NCBI RefSeq assembly: GCF_021129195.1
Contig: NZ_JAJOHW010000113.1
Location: 1-48,322, forward strand
Source: Chromobacterium aquaticum
GTDB taxonomy: Bacteria > Pseudomonadota > Gammaproteobacteria > Burkholderiales > Chromobacteriaceae
Direction: 5' to 3'
Length of the DNA: 48,322 nt
Part shown: piece by piece, positions 18,618 to 25,614 of the stretch
How positions within the stretch are numbered: position 1 is the first letter of the stretch
Layout of the letters: the number at the start of each line of letters is the position of its first letter
Notes under the pieces: model-generated
Told to the model about the DNA's origin: nothing
Databases searched by the model: none
Seen by the model: only the letters and a program-made list of their open reading frames with translations
Program-made: the position numbers and the translations under genes

Positions 18618-20534
18618 ATGCCTCGCGCGCTGCCGATACTGCTATTGCTGTGCCTGTTCTTCGCCGCCCATGCGGCGCAAGCCGGCTTTCGTCCGTTCAG
18701 CGAACGGGACGCCAGCGCTTTTTGCAGCGCTGACGCCAGTCTGGGCATAGAACAGATTTCCAGCCCCGACTGGCAAGCACGCTTCCAGCCGCTGCCAGAC
18801 GGCAAGCTGGCGCGCGGCTATGGCCACGATACGTGCTGGCTGCGGCTAAAGCTGCAGGCTTTGCCTCCGCACCCCTGGCTGGAGCTGATTCCCAGCTATC
18901 TGGCGCGCTTGAGCCTGTATCAGCCCTTGCCGGGCGGCGGCTGGCAGCGCAAGGACATCGGTTCCTGGCTGCCGGTGTCCACCATGGAGCTCCCGCTGAG
19001 CACCGCCGGTTTTTCGCTGCAGCCGCGCGAGCAAACCGTCTTCATCAAAGTCCAGTCGCTGACGCTGAACGCGCAACCGCGCCTGTGGAGCGAACCTGAG
19101 CTGGTCGCTCATCACAATGAGCGCCTGCTGCAGCTGGGCTTGATCTACGGCTATATGCTGACCATGGTGCTGATTGCGCTGGCAGCCTGGCTGATCATCC
19201 GCCAAGTGCAGCACGCCAAGCTGTTCGGCTACATCCTGGCGGTGGCCTGCCACCGCTTCGCCACCGACGGCATGGCCAGGCTGCTGCTGTTCCCGGAGCA
19301 GCCCAAGATCGCGCTGCTGTGCAACTACATCGGCCTGGGCGCCGCCGTCATCTTCGGCTGCGCCTACTTCGCCCAATTGCTGGGACTGAAGGACGGCCAT
19401 CCGCGCACTTACCGCCTGTACCAGCTGCAGGCGGCCACCGGCGCCGCCACCATCGCCTGCGCGCTGTTCTGGCCCTACGGCCTGGCTTACAGCATCCCGC
19501 TCACCCTGTACGCCATCATCGTCATCAATTTGTTGAGCATGCCGATCTGCTGGCGGCTGTGGCAGCGCAACGGCGGCGGCGACCGCCTGATCGCGCTGCA
19601 CTTGCCCACCAATCTGGCGCTCAATATCCCCGCGCTGTTATTGCACCTGGGCCACATCCCTTATCAATCCTGGATTCAGGAATACGGCCGCCTGGCGGAC
19701 CTGCCCCCCATCACCCTGCTCTACATCGGCCTGTTCCTGCGCATGCGCACGCTGGAACGCGAGCGCATCGAAGCCTTGCACCAGGCCAGCCAGGCCCAGG
19801 CCGACAGCCAGCGCCAGCGCGAAGCGCGCGAGGAGCAGGCCGATCTGCTGGCGATGATCACCCATGAAATCCGCACCCCGGTGGCCATCATAGACGCCGC
19901 CAGCAGCAGTTTGCGCCTGTTGGAGGAGGATGAACCGGCGCAAGCGGTGCAGGCCCAGCGCCAAGCCCGTCACGAACGCATTCATCGCGCGCTGCAGCGC
20001 ATGCAGGAATTGATGCTGCTGGCGGAACAGCACGGCCGCGCCGGCGTGGTCGACGCCGGCCTGCACAGCCAGTCACTGGATTTGCTGGAACTGACCCGGC
20101 AGACGCTGGAACACCTGGAGGCCGGCACCCAAGGCCGCTTCTGGCTGCAAAGCGGCGGGCCGAGCATGCCGCTGTGCGGCGACGCGCAACTGCTGTCTGT
20201 GCTGTTGCAAAACTTGATGGAAAACGCCTTGAAGTACGCGCATCCGGACACGCCTATCCAGATCGGCATCCACCATCGCGGCGATCACATCATCTGGCAA
20301 ATCAGCGATCACGGCCCCGGCATCGCCCCAGGCCAGGAAGAAGCGATCTTCCAGCGCTTCACCCGGCTGGCGGAAACCAGCAACCGCCCTGGCCTGGGCC
20401 TGGGCCTGCACTTGGCGCGGCGCATCGCCGTCCAGCACGGCGGCGAACTAGGCCTGGACCCGCACTGGCCCCACGGCGCCAGCTTCATCTTGCATCTACC
20501 GAAAGCCGTTCATGATCAATATAGCCTTGCTTGA
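18618..20534 (+). CDS. Sensor histidine kinase with 7TMR-DISM-type input region
   Basis: A 638-residue membrane sensor. A signal peptide (residues 1-22) leads into a periplasmic domain to about residue 170 of the 7TMR-DISM extracellular type (DTCWLRLKL; WLELIPSYLARLSLYQPLPGG). About seven hydrophobic helices follow (175-375), then a short coiled segment. The cytoplasmic kinase has the H-box MITHEIRTPVA with His416, N-box ENALKYAHP, G1 DHGPGIA and G2 GLGLGLHLA. It should autophosphorylate and pass phosphate to the regulator encoded next, with which it overlaps by 23 bases. Such input domains are thought to sense carbohydrates or other small ligands; the ligand here is unknown. Its upstream region is unusually AT-rich. 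Confidence 0.92.
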   Translation: MPRALPILLLLCLFFAAHAAQAGFRPFSERDASAFCSADASLGIEQISSPDWQARFQPLPDGKLARGYGHDTCWLRLKLQALPPHPWLELIPSYLARLSLYQPLPGGGWQRKDIGSWLPVSTMELPLSTAGFSLQPREQTVFIKVQSLTLNAQPRLWSEPELVAHHNERLLQLGLIYGYMLTMVLIALAAWLIIRQVQHAKLFGYILAVACHRFATDGMARLLLFPEQPKIALLCNYIGLGAAVIFGCAYFAQLLGLKDGHPRTYRLYQLQAATGAATIACALFWPYGLAYSIPLTLYAIIVINLLSMPICWRLWQRNGGGDRLIALHLPTNLALNIPALLLHLGHIPYQSWIQEYGRLADLPPITLLYIGLFLRMRTLERERIEALHQASQAQADSQRQREAREEQADLLAMITHEIRTPVAIIDAASSSLRLLEEDEPAQAVQAQRQARHERIHRALQRMQELMLLAEQHGRAGVVDAGLHSQSLDLLELTRQTLEHLEAGTQGRFWLQSGGPSMPLCGDAQLLSVLLQNLMENALKYAHPDTPIQIGIHHRGDHIIWQISDHGPGIAPGQEEAIFQRFTRLAETSNRPGLGLGLHLARRIAVQHGGELGLDPHWPHGASFILHLPKAVHDQYSLA

Positions 20535-21198
20535 AGACAATCCGGACTTGCGCGAGGAACTACTGTTCCAGCTCGGCCGCAGCGGCTATCAAGCCGCCGG
20601 CTTCGCCTGCGGCCAGGACCTGGAGCGCCATCTGGCCGAACACCCCTGCCGCTTGCTAATCCTGGATCTGGGCCTGCCCGATGTGGACGGCCTGGAGCTG
20701 AGCCGGCGGCTGCGCGCCAGCCATCCCAGCCTGGGCCAGGTCATGCTCACCGCGCGCGGCGCGCTGGACGACAAGGTGCAGGGGCTGCAGCAAGGCGCCG
20801 ACGCCTATCTGGTCAAGCCGACGCCGCTGCCGGAACTGCTGGCCACACTGGCCAGCGTGCTGCGGCGGCTGGACGGCAGCGCTCCCGCCCGCGCCGCGGG
20901 CTGGCGCTACCATGCCGCCAACCGCATGCTGACCGCGCCCAACGGCCAGCAATTGCACCTGACCCACGCCGAACACCAGGTGCTGGCCACCATGTTGCGG
21001 CGGGCGCCGGAGCCGGCTCACCGCCGCGAGCTGGCCGAGGCGCTGGGCGCCAATTATCTGCATTACGACGAACGCCGGCTGGAAACCCTGATCAGCCGCC
21101 TGCGCCGCAAGCTCAGCGGCATCGCGCCGCAACACAATCCCATTCTTGCCGCCAGGGGCGTGGGCTATGGTTTCAGCGAACCCTGCCAGCCGCTTTGA
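20512..21198 (+). CDS. OmpR-family response regulator
   Basis: A 228-residue two-component regulator paired with the overlapping kinase gene. The receiver domain has the acidic pocket LLEDN, phospho-acceptor Asp52 in LILDLGLPD, the Thr in MLTARG and Lys102 in LVKPTP. The C-terminal winged helix of OmpR/PhoB type follows: LTHAEHQVLATMLRRAPEP, then RRLETLISRLRRKLSG and the wing AARGVGYGF. The start ATG lies inside the kinase gene, implying coupled translation. Targets are unknown; the palindromic sites upstream of the kinase are candidate autoregulatory sites. Confidence 0.93.
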   Translation: MINIALLEDNPDLREELLFQLGRSGYQAAGFACGQDLERHLAEHPCRLLILDLGLPDVDGLELSRRLRASHPSLGQVMLTARGALDDKVQGLQQGADAYLVKPTPLPELLATLASVLRRLDGSAPARAAGWRYHAANRMLTAPNGQQLHLTHAEHQVLATMLRRAPEPAHRRELAEALGANYLHYDERRLETLISRLRRKLSGIAPQHNPILAARGVGYGFSEPCQPL

Positions 21199-21210
21199 GG
21201 CGGTAAAAAA

Positions 21211-21237
21211 AAGCGCGGCCCGCAATGGGCCGCGCTT
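21211..21237 (-). terminator. Bidirectional terminator between response regulator and rbgA
   Basis: Eleven-base-pair stem AAGCGCGGCCC / GGGCCGCGCTT with a GCAAT loop. The minus strand continues into a long T run (TTTTTTTT), so it is strongest for the GTPase gene; it also sits right after the response-regulator stop. Confidence 0.88.
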
Positions 21238-21261
21238 GGGCGAACAAGAATGGACTCAAGC

Positions 21262-22197
21262 TCAACGGCGGCCGGACTTCTTGCTGTCCCGCTCCTGCTG
21301 CCGGGCTTCGCGCTCGGCCGCGCGGATGGCGGCCAATTCCTTGGCCCGCTTTTCCCAGGCCAGCCATTCTTCCGGCCGTTCCAGCGTGATGCGGCCGATA
21401 TTGCCGTCGCGAAAATCGGTCAGCACGAGCTCGGCGGCCTTCTGCACATTGATCTTGCCGCCGGACTGCACCGCGCCGCGCTTGCGGCCTATCATTTCCA
21501 GCACCTGCCAATCCTGCAGGCCGGCGATGTCGTCCAGCTTGTAACGGGCGCTCAATTCCGGCACATAGTGCTGTATCAGATACTTGAGCAACTCCAGCGT
21601 CACTTCCTCTTCGTCCATCGCATTGCGCCCCACCGCGCCGCTGGCCGCCAGATTGTAGCCACCCTCTTCCACCTCGATCTTGGGCCACAACATGCCCGGG
21701 GTGTCGAACAGCTCCACGTCGTCGGCCAGGATGATGCGCTGCTCGTTCTTGGTGACGCCGGGCATATTGCCGGTCTTGGCCACCTTGCGGCTGCTCATGC
21801 TATTGATCAGCGTGGACTTGCCCACATTGGGAATGCCGCAGATCAACACCCGCAGCGGCTTTTCCAGGCCGCCGCGCGTCGGCGCCAGTTCACGACAGGC
21901 CGCCACCAGCTTTTGCGCCGGCGCGCGCTCGCCGGCGTCCATGCCCAGCGCCTGGGTGTTTTTCTTGGCGCGATACCACTCCAGCCATTGCTGGGTGGCG
22001 GCGGCGTCGGCCAAGTCCTGCTTGTTCAGAATCATCAGCCGCGGCTTGCCCTTGGCCATGCGCGCCAGCATGGGATTGGCGCTGGAAGCAGGCAGCCGCG
22101 CGTCCAGCATCTCGATGACCACGTCGATGTCTTTCAATCGCTCGGTCACGTCCTTGCGGGCCTTGTTCATATGGCCGGGGAACCATTGGATTGCCAT
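21262..22197 (-). CDS. rbgA: YlqF/RbgA-family ribosome biogenesis GTPase
   Basis: Circularly permuted GTPase needed for late 50S subunit assembly in relatives. The motif order is permuted as expected: G4 LNKQD first, then G1 GIPNVGKSTL, then G2 region and G3 DTPGMLWPK. The N-terminus IQWFPGHMNKARK is the family hallmark. A basic C-terminal tail (REARQQERDSKKSGRR) could bind rRNA. At 311 residues it is slightly longer than the Bacillus protein. It starts 3 bases after the DUF3820 stop, so they form an operon, and ends at a strong terminator. Confidence 0.94.
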   Translation of the reverse strand: MAIQWFPGHMNKARKDVTERLKDIDVVIEMLDARLPASSANPMLARMAKGKPRLMILNKQDLADAAATQQWLEWYRAKKNTQALGMDAGERAPAQKLVAACRELAPTRGGLEKPLRVLICGIPNVGKSTLINSMSSRKVAKTGNMPGVTKNEQRIILADDVELFDTPGMLWPKIEVEEGGYNLAASGAVGRNAMDEEEVTLELLKYLIQHYVPELSARYKLDDIAGLQDWQVLEMIGRKRGAVQSGGKINVQKAAELVLTDFRDGNIGRITLERPEEWLAWEKRAKELAAIRAAEREARQQERDSKKSGRR

Positions 22198-22200
22198 GCT

Positions 22201-22413
22201 TCAGCGCTTTCTTATCGGATCAAGTAGATAGGTTAGGCCATTATGGTCCAGCTCCTGCATCAATTGCAGCAGACGGCCAATCTCGCCGGGTGGAAAGCCT
22301 TCGCGGGCGAACCAGTTCAGATAGTTGCCGGGCAAATCGCAGATCAGCGTGCCCTTGTGTTTGCCAAACGGCATGGCCCGGGTCACCAGGCTTTGCAAAT
22401 CATCGGCTTGCAT
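22201..22413 (-). CDS. Small DUF3820-type protein
   Basis: A 70-residue cytoplasmic protein: MPFGKHKGTLICDLPGNYLNWFAREGFPPGEIGRLL matches the DUF3820 pattern (PFGKHKG...LPxxYLxWF), also seen at the C-terminus of some exonucleases and in proteins named as quorum-sensing-regulated factors in Pseudomonas. GAGGGG precedes the ATG at ideal spacing. The stop lies 3 bases before the rbgA start. A nucleic-acid-related role is plausible from the exonuclease link; no direct evidence. Confidence 0.85.
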   Translation of the reverse strand: MQADDLQSLVTRAMPFGKHKGTLICDLPGNYLNWFAREGFPPGEIGRLLQLMQELDHNGLTYLLDPIRKR

Positions 22414-22509
22414 TGCGCCCCTCGTTCAAACAGCTTGCGCATTGTGCCAAAACCGCGGCGCGCTGGCCATGCCCGCGCCCCTGGCTTGACATGGCGCAAG
22501 CGCCGGCCG

Positions 22510-22652
22510 GGTTTTGCTGGGGGCGGTCAGGCGCGGGGTTTAGCATGTAGGCGGCCTTCAAAAACCAGCGGCGCGCCAGCCGCCTATTTTCCGGTTCGCG
22601 CAGAACCTTTTCGGGCGCCGGGCATTGCATATGCCCGCGCCCGCTCTTTTTG
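22510..22652 (+). ncRNA. Candidate small RNA on the plus strand
   Basis: Between two minus-strand genes the plus strand carries three consecutive stem-loops: TAGGCGGC / GCCGCCTA (22548-22555 and 22579-22586), GGTTC / GAACC (22593-22597 and 22603-22607) and a long GC-rich stem (22612-22643) followed by CTCTTTTT. The first two stems are each followed by TTTT. A TTGACA lies at 22486-22491, but the -10 at normal spacing is poor. The pattern resembles a roughly 140-base small RNA with a Rho-independent end. No protein-like frame is present. Confidence 0.35.
22612..22652 (+). terminator. Plus-strand intrinsic terminator without an upstream gene
   Basis: CGGGCGCCGGGCAT pairs with ATGCCCGCGCCCG around a five-base loop and is followed by CTCTTTTT. 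The T run is only on the plus-strand side, yet the flanking genes are both on the minus strand. Confidence 0.6.
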
Positions 22653-22664
22653 TCCAGCGGACAC

Positions 22665-23009
22665 TCACTCCGGCATCGGCTTACCGTCGTTGAAATTCAG
22701 GAAACCGCGCACGATGCGGTAGACATACCATACCCAAGTGGCGCCCAGGATCACGAAACCCACCAGGATCCAGGCCAGCGCCACGCCCAGCACCGTGCCG
22801 AGCAAGGCCCACCAGAAGGTACGGATCTGCCAGTTGAAATGGCTTTCATAACGCGTGCCGCGCACATCGTCGCGCTTGACGTAGTTGATGATCACCGCCA
22901 CCAAGCCGGTCAGGCCGACAAACAGGCTCACCGCCTGCAGGATATAGACCACCAGGGTCAGATTATTCAGTTTGCGTTCGTCTTCTTGCGTGATCACTTC
23001 CAGCGACAT
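22665..23009 (-). CDS. Small DUF4870-like membrane protein
   Basis: A 114-residue inner-membrane protein with about three hydrophobic segments: LTLVVYILQAVSLFVGLTGLVAVIINYV, then FWWALLGTVLGVALAWILVGFVIL, continuing into VWYVYRIVRGFL. The motif NYVKRDDVRGTRYESHFNWQIRTFWW is typical of the DUF4870/YtfL-like small membrane family. GGGGAGG lies directly upstream; ATGs at 23012 and 23009 are adjacent, and spacing favours 23009. No function is known. It is separated from the orphan gene upstream by 37 bases and may share its transcript. Confidence 0.8.
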   Translation of the reverse strand: MSLEVITQEDERKLNNLTLVVYILQAVSLFVGLTGLVAVIINYVKRDDVRGTRYESHFNWQIRTFWWALLGTVLGVALAWILVGFVILGATWVWYVYRIVRGFLNFNDGKPMPE

Positions 23010-23046
23010 CATGCCTCCCCGGCTCAAAATTCATGCGGAACAATTA

Positions 23047-23607
23047 TCAAGATACTCTAGCCAGCAAGGCTTGCAAGCGCCGCTCGCAATGCCGCGCCAG
23101 CCTGGCCCTGCCACCCGCCAGCGACAGCGCCACTTCGGCGCTGCGGCTCCAGGCCTGCAGGCAAAGCTCGCCACCGGCGTCCGCCACCAGGATGGGCAGC
23201 GCCGGCGTGAACGGCAGTCCGGCTTGTTCCGACCATGCGCGACAGCGTCGGTTCGCCAGATCCAGCCGGGAAAACACCTCCACCGTCACCAACACATGGC
23301 TGAGCCCCAGCAGCAGGATACGCGCCGCCAGCCAGTCCGCCGCGTCGGCCAGCCGCGCCGGCGTTGCGCCACCCTGCTCGCGCCAGCGCTGCGCCGCCAG
23401 CAACATGGCCATCGCGCGCAGTTGCGGCAGCTGGCTTTCCAGCACATCGCCGGACTGGCGCGCGGCGCTGATCGGCGCCGCATCCGGCGCCGGGTGGTTG
23501 GCAAAGCGCTCGCCGTCGGTCAACACTCTGACCGGCACCGCATCGCTGGGGCATAGCAGGGACCAAGACTGGCGCGCGATTTGCGCGGCATCGCTGACTT
23601 CATTCAT
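23047..23607 (-). CDS. Orphan protein downstream of a structured RNA element
   Basis: I do not recognise this 186-residue protein. It is soluble-looking, rich in Ala, Leu and Arg, with no signal peptide. A central amphipathic region (LPQLRAMAMLLAAQRWREQGG; AADWLAARILLLGLSHVLVTVEVF) and a later segment (PALPILVADAGGELCLQAWSRS) suggest a compact alpha/beta domain. The start at 23607 has AGGAGG eight bases upstream; the frame extends 14 codons further without support. What is notable is its leader: an intrinsic terminator and a nested-helix RNA with a short ORF lie 55-215 bases upstream on the same strand. Confidence 0.7.
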   Translation of the reverse strand: MNEVSDAAQIARQSWSLLCPSDAVPVRVLTDGERFANHPAPDAAPISAARQSGDVLESQLPQLRAMAMLLAAQRWREQGGATPARLADAADWLAARILLLGLSHVLVTVEVFSRLDLANRRCRAWSEQAGLPFTPALPILVADAGGELCLQAWSRSAEVALSLAGGRARLARHCERRLQALLARVS

Positions 23608-23661
23608 GGGACGGACCTCCTGGGGTCTGGCCTGGCTTCCGGAGGTCATGTATTTCGGGGA

Positions 23662-23697
23662 GGAAAAACAAATGCCGCCGGTAGCGCGGCGGCATTT
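23662..23697 (-). terminator. Intrinsic terminator upstream of orphan gene
   Basis: Ten-base-pair stem AAATGCCGCC / GGCGGCATTT (23670-23679 and 23688-23697); the minus strand continues as TTTGTTTTT. It ends about 55 bases before the orphan gene start, the position expected of an attenuator, and also ends the structured RNA. Confidence 0.8.
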
Positions 23698-23721
23698 ATC
23701 GGGAATCTTGCTAGTGCTGGG

Positions 23722-23811
23722 TCAATCTTTCAGTTCACAGCCATCCCTTGGCGCCGCCGGTGTGCGGTACCAATAAAAATAGCTGTTGAAGAAGGCGAAA
23801 GATTGGGTCAT
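23722..23811 (-). CDS. 29-codon aromatic-rich ORF (possible leader peptide)
   Basis: ATG at 23811 to TGA at 23722-23724. The peptide begins MTQSFAFFNSYFYWYRTP: eight of the first fifteen residues are Phe, Tyr or Trp. An in-frame ATG at 23820 would add three residues. No good ribosome binding site is visible, so translation is uncertain. Aromatic codon runs followed by a terminator are the hallmark of amino-acid attenuation leaders, but the downstream gene is not a recognised biosynthetic gene. The ORF coincides almost exactly with the folded RNA domain. Confidence 0.4.
   Translation of the reverse strand: MTQSFAFFNSYFYWYRTPAAPRDGCELKD
23723..23805 (-). ncRNA. Nested-helix structured RNA, candidate attenuator or riboswitch
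   Basis: On the minus strand three helices nest in order: CAAUCUUUC with GAAAGAUUG (23797-23805 / 23723-23731, nine perfect pairs), ACAGCUAU with AUGGCUGU (23779-23786 / 23737-23744, eight pairs including one G-U), and UUGGUACCG with CGGCGCCAA (23765-23773 / 23748-23756, eight of nine), closed by an eight-base loop. The second helix is complete only in minus-strand RNA, where the variable pair is G-U rather than C-A. CGGCGGC in the inner helix and loop could instead pair with GCCGCCG in the 5' arm of the terminator, giving two exclusive folds. No known RNA family is recognised. Confidence 0.5.
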
Positions 23812-23851
23812 GTCGACCATGCTGCCAACAATCGGCCCGGCTTGTCAAGAA

Positions 23852-23877
23852 AAACCCCGGAGCACGCTCCGGGGTTT
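23852..23877 (-). terminator. Intrinsic terminator of ETF-QO gene
   Basis: Eleven-base-pair stem AAACCCCGGAG / CTCCGGGGTTT with a four-base loop, followed by TTTTTCTTG on the minus strand, shortly after the ETF-QO stop. A TTGACA (23843-23848, minus) begins inside the tail and could be the -35 of the next unit. Confidence 0.88.
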
Positions 23878-23893
23878 CGCCAAATCATCCCGC

Positions 23894-25528
23894 TTACATA
23901 TTGGGATAATTGGGGCCGCCGCCGCCCTCGGGCACGGTCCAGACGATGTTCTGGGTCGGGTCCTTGATGTCGCAGGTCTTGCAGTGCACGCAGTTCTGCG
24001 CGTTGATCTGCAGCTTGGGCTCGCCTTCTTCCCGACCGACGATCTCGTAGACCCCGGCCGGGCAGTAGCGCTGTTCCGGCGCGTCGTACTTGGCCAGGTT
24101 GAACTGCACCGGCACGCTGGCATCCTTCAGCTTCAGGTGCGGCGGCTGGTCCTCGCCATGGTTGGTGTTGGAGATGAACACCGAGGACAGGCGGTCGAAG
24201 GTCAGCACGCCGTCCGGCTTGGGATAGGCGATGGGCGTGCATTCGTCGGCCGGCTTCAGGCTTTGATGGTCGGCCTGGTGATGGCGCAGCGTCCACGGTG
24301 CCTTGCCGCGGAACAAAAAGGTGTCCAGCGCCGAATAAATCATCGCCGGCCACAGGCCCCAGCGGAAGGAGGGCCGGATATTGCGCACCCGGTGCAATTC
24401 CTCGTGCAGCCAGCTTTGCTTGAATTTCTGGCTGTAGGCGCTGGCTTCGCGCGCCGGCTGTTCCTCGCCCAGCAGCTCGAACACCGCTTCCGCCGCCAGC
24501 ATCGCCGACTGCATCGCGGTATGGGTGCCCTTGATCTTGGGCACGTTGAGGAAACCGGCGGTATCGCCCACCAATAGGCCGCCGGGGAAGGTCAGCCGCG
24601 GCAGGCTTTGCAGGCCGCCCTCGGTCAGCGCGCGCGCGCCGTAGGACAGGCGGCGGCCGCCTTCGAACACCTTGCGGATGGCCGGATGGGTCTTGAAACG
24701 CTGGAATTCCTCGAACGGCGACAAATAAGGATTCTGGTAATCCAGGCCAATGACGTAGCCGACCACCATCTGGTTATTCTCCAGGTGATACATAAAGGAG
24801 CCGCCATAGGTGGCGGTATCCACCGGCCAACCCACGGTATGGGTGATGCTGCCCGGCTGATGCAGTTCCGGCTGCACCTCCCACAATTCCTTGATGCCGA
24901 TGCCGTAGGTTTGCGGATCGGCCCCGTCGTGCAGGCGGAAGCGCTCGAACAGCGTCTTGGTCAGCGAGCCCCTACAGCCTTCGGCGAAAATGGTCTGCTT
25001 GGCCCACAACTCCATGCCCGGCTGCCAGGCGTCGGTTTTCTCGCCGTCCTTGCCTATGCCCATATCGCCGGTGGCCACGCCCTTGACCGAGCCGTCCTCG
25101 TGATAGAGCACTTCGGCGGCGGCGAAACCAGGGTAGATTTCCACGCCCAGTTCTTCGGCCTGCTGGCCGAGCCAGCGACAGAAGTTGCCGAGACTGACGA
25201 TGTAGTTGCCGTGATTGTGCATCTGCGGCGGTGTCGGCAGCTGGATGGATTCGGTTTCGGTCAGGAACAGGAAGCGGTCGGACTTGGCCTCGGTGTTCAG
25301 CGGCGCGCCTTTTTCCTTCCAGTCCGGAATCAGCTCATTGAGCACGCGTGGTTCGATCACCGCGCCGGACAGGATGTGGGCGCCGATTTCCGAGCCCTTC
25401 TCCAATAGACAGACGCTGACCTCCCGGCCTTGCTCCGCCGCCAGTTGCTTCAGGCGAATCGCCGCGGTCAGCCCGGAGGGCCCGCCGCCGACGATCACCA
25501 CATCGTATTCCATGTAATCGCGTTCCAC
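23894..25528 (-). CDS. Electron transfer flavoprotein-ubiquinone oxidoreductase
   Basis: Inner-membrane iron-sulfur flavoprotein that passes electrons from ETF to the quinone pool, serving acyl-CoA dehydrogenases such as the glutaryl-CoA dehydrogenase encoded about 4 kb upstream. The FAD-binding motif [15 protein letters not shown] is at the N-terminus; the quinone-binding/membrane surface segments lie mid-protein ([15 protein letters not shown]); and a C-terminal 4Fe-4S cluster is coordinated by the Cys of CPAGVY and the three of CVHCKTC. The 544-residue length is typical. The GTG at 25528 is preferred because AAGGAG sits five bases upstream; an in-frame ATG at 25513 lacks a site. An 11-base inverted repeat abuts the ribosome binding site. 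Confidence 0.96.
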   Translation of the reverse strand: MERDYMEYDVVIVGGGPSGLTAAIRLKQLAAEQGREVSVCLLEKGSEIGAHILSGAVIEPRVLNELIPDWKEKGAPLNTEAKSDRFLFLTETESIQLPTPPQMHNHGNYIVSLGNFCRWLGQQAEELGVEIYPGFAAAEVLYHEDGSVKGVATGDMGIGKDGEKTDAWQPGMELWAKQTIFAEGCRGSLTKTLFERFRLHDGADPQTYGIGIKELWEVQPELHQPGSITHTVGWPVDTATYGGSFMYHLENNQMVVGYVIGLDYQNPYLSPFEEFQRFKTHPAIRKVFEGGRRLSYGARALTEGGLQSLPRLTFPGGLLVGDTAGFLNVPKIKGTHTAMQSAMLAAEAVFELLGEEQPAREASAYSQKFKQSWLHEELHRVRNIRPSFRWGLWPAMIYSALDTFLFRGKAPWTLRHHQADHQSLKPADECTPIAYPKPDGVLTFDRLSSVFISNTNHGEDQPPHLKLKDASVPVQFNLAKYDAPEQRYCPAGVYEIVGREEGEPKLQINAQNCVHCKTCDIKDPTQNIVWTVPEGGGGPNYPNM

Positions 25529-25540
25529 TGCATCTCCTTA

Positions 25541-25596
25541 ATCGCGCGCCAGGTTCAAATCACCCCATATCGCATGCATGTTGCATGGCGCGCGAT
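25541..25596 (-). promoter_or_regulatory. Inverted repeat adjoining the ETF-QO ribosome binding site
   Basis: Perfect 11-base arms ATCGCGCGCCA (25541-25551) and TGGCGCGCGAT (25586-25596) enclose 34 bases. In the minus-strand transcript the 3' arm ends two bases before TAAGGAG, so folding could affect ribosome access. There is no T run, so it is unlikely to be the mscS-type terminator. Confidence 0.45.
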
Positions 25597-25614
25597 CAAA
25601 AATCAAACAACCGT

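Noticed and set aside
22486-22514. TTGACA as a full promoter
   Set aside because: The hexamers at 16-18 base spacing are G/T-rich and unlike TATAAT, so it is noted only as supporting the small RNA candidate.
23819-23848. TTGACA with CAGCAT as the promoter of the structured RNA
   Set aside because: The -35 is perfect but the -10 matches only three of six and the -35 lies inside a terminator tail, so it is not listed as a promoter feature.
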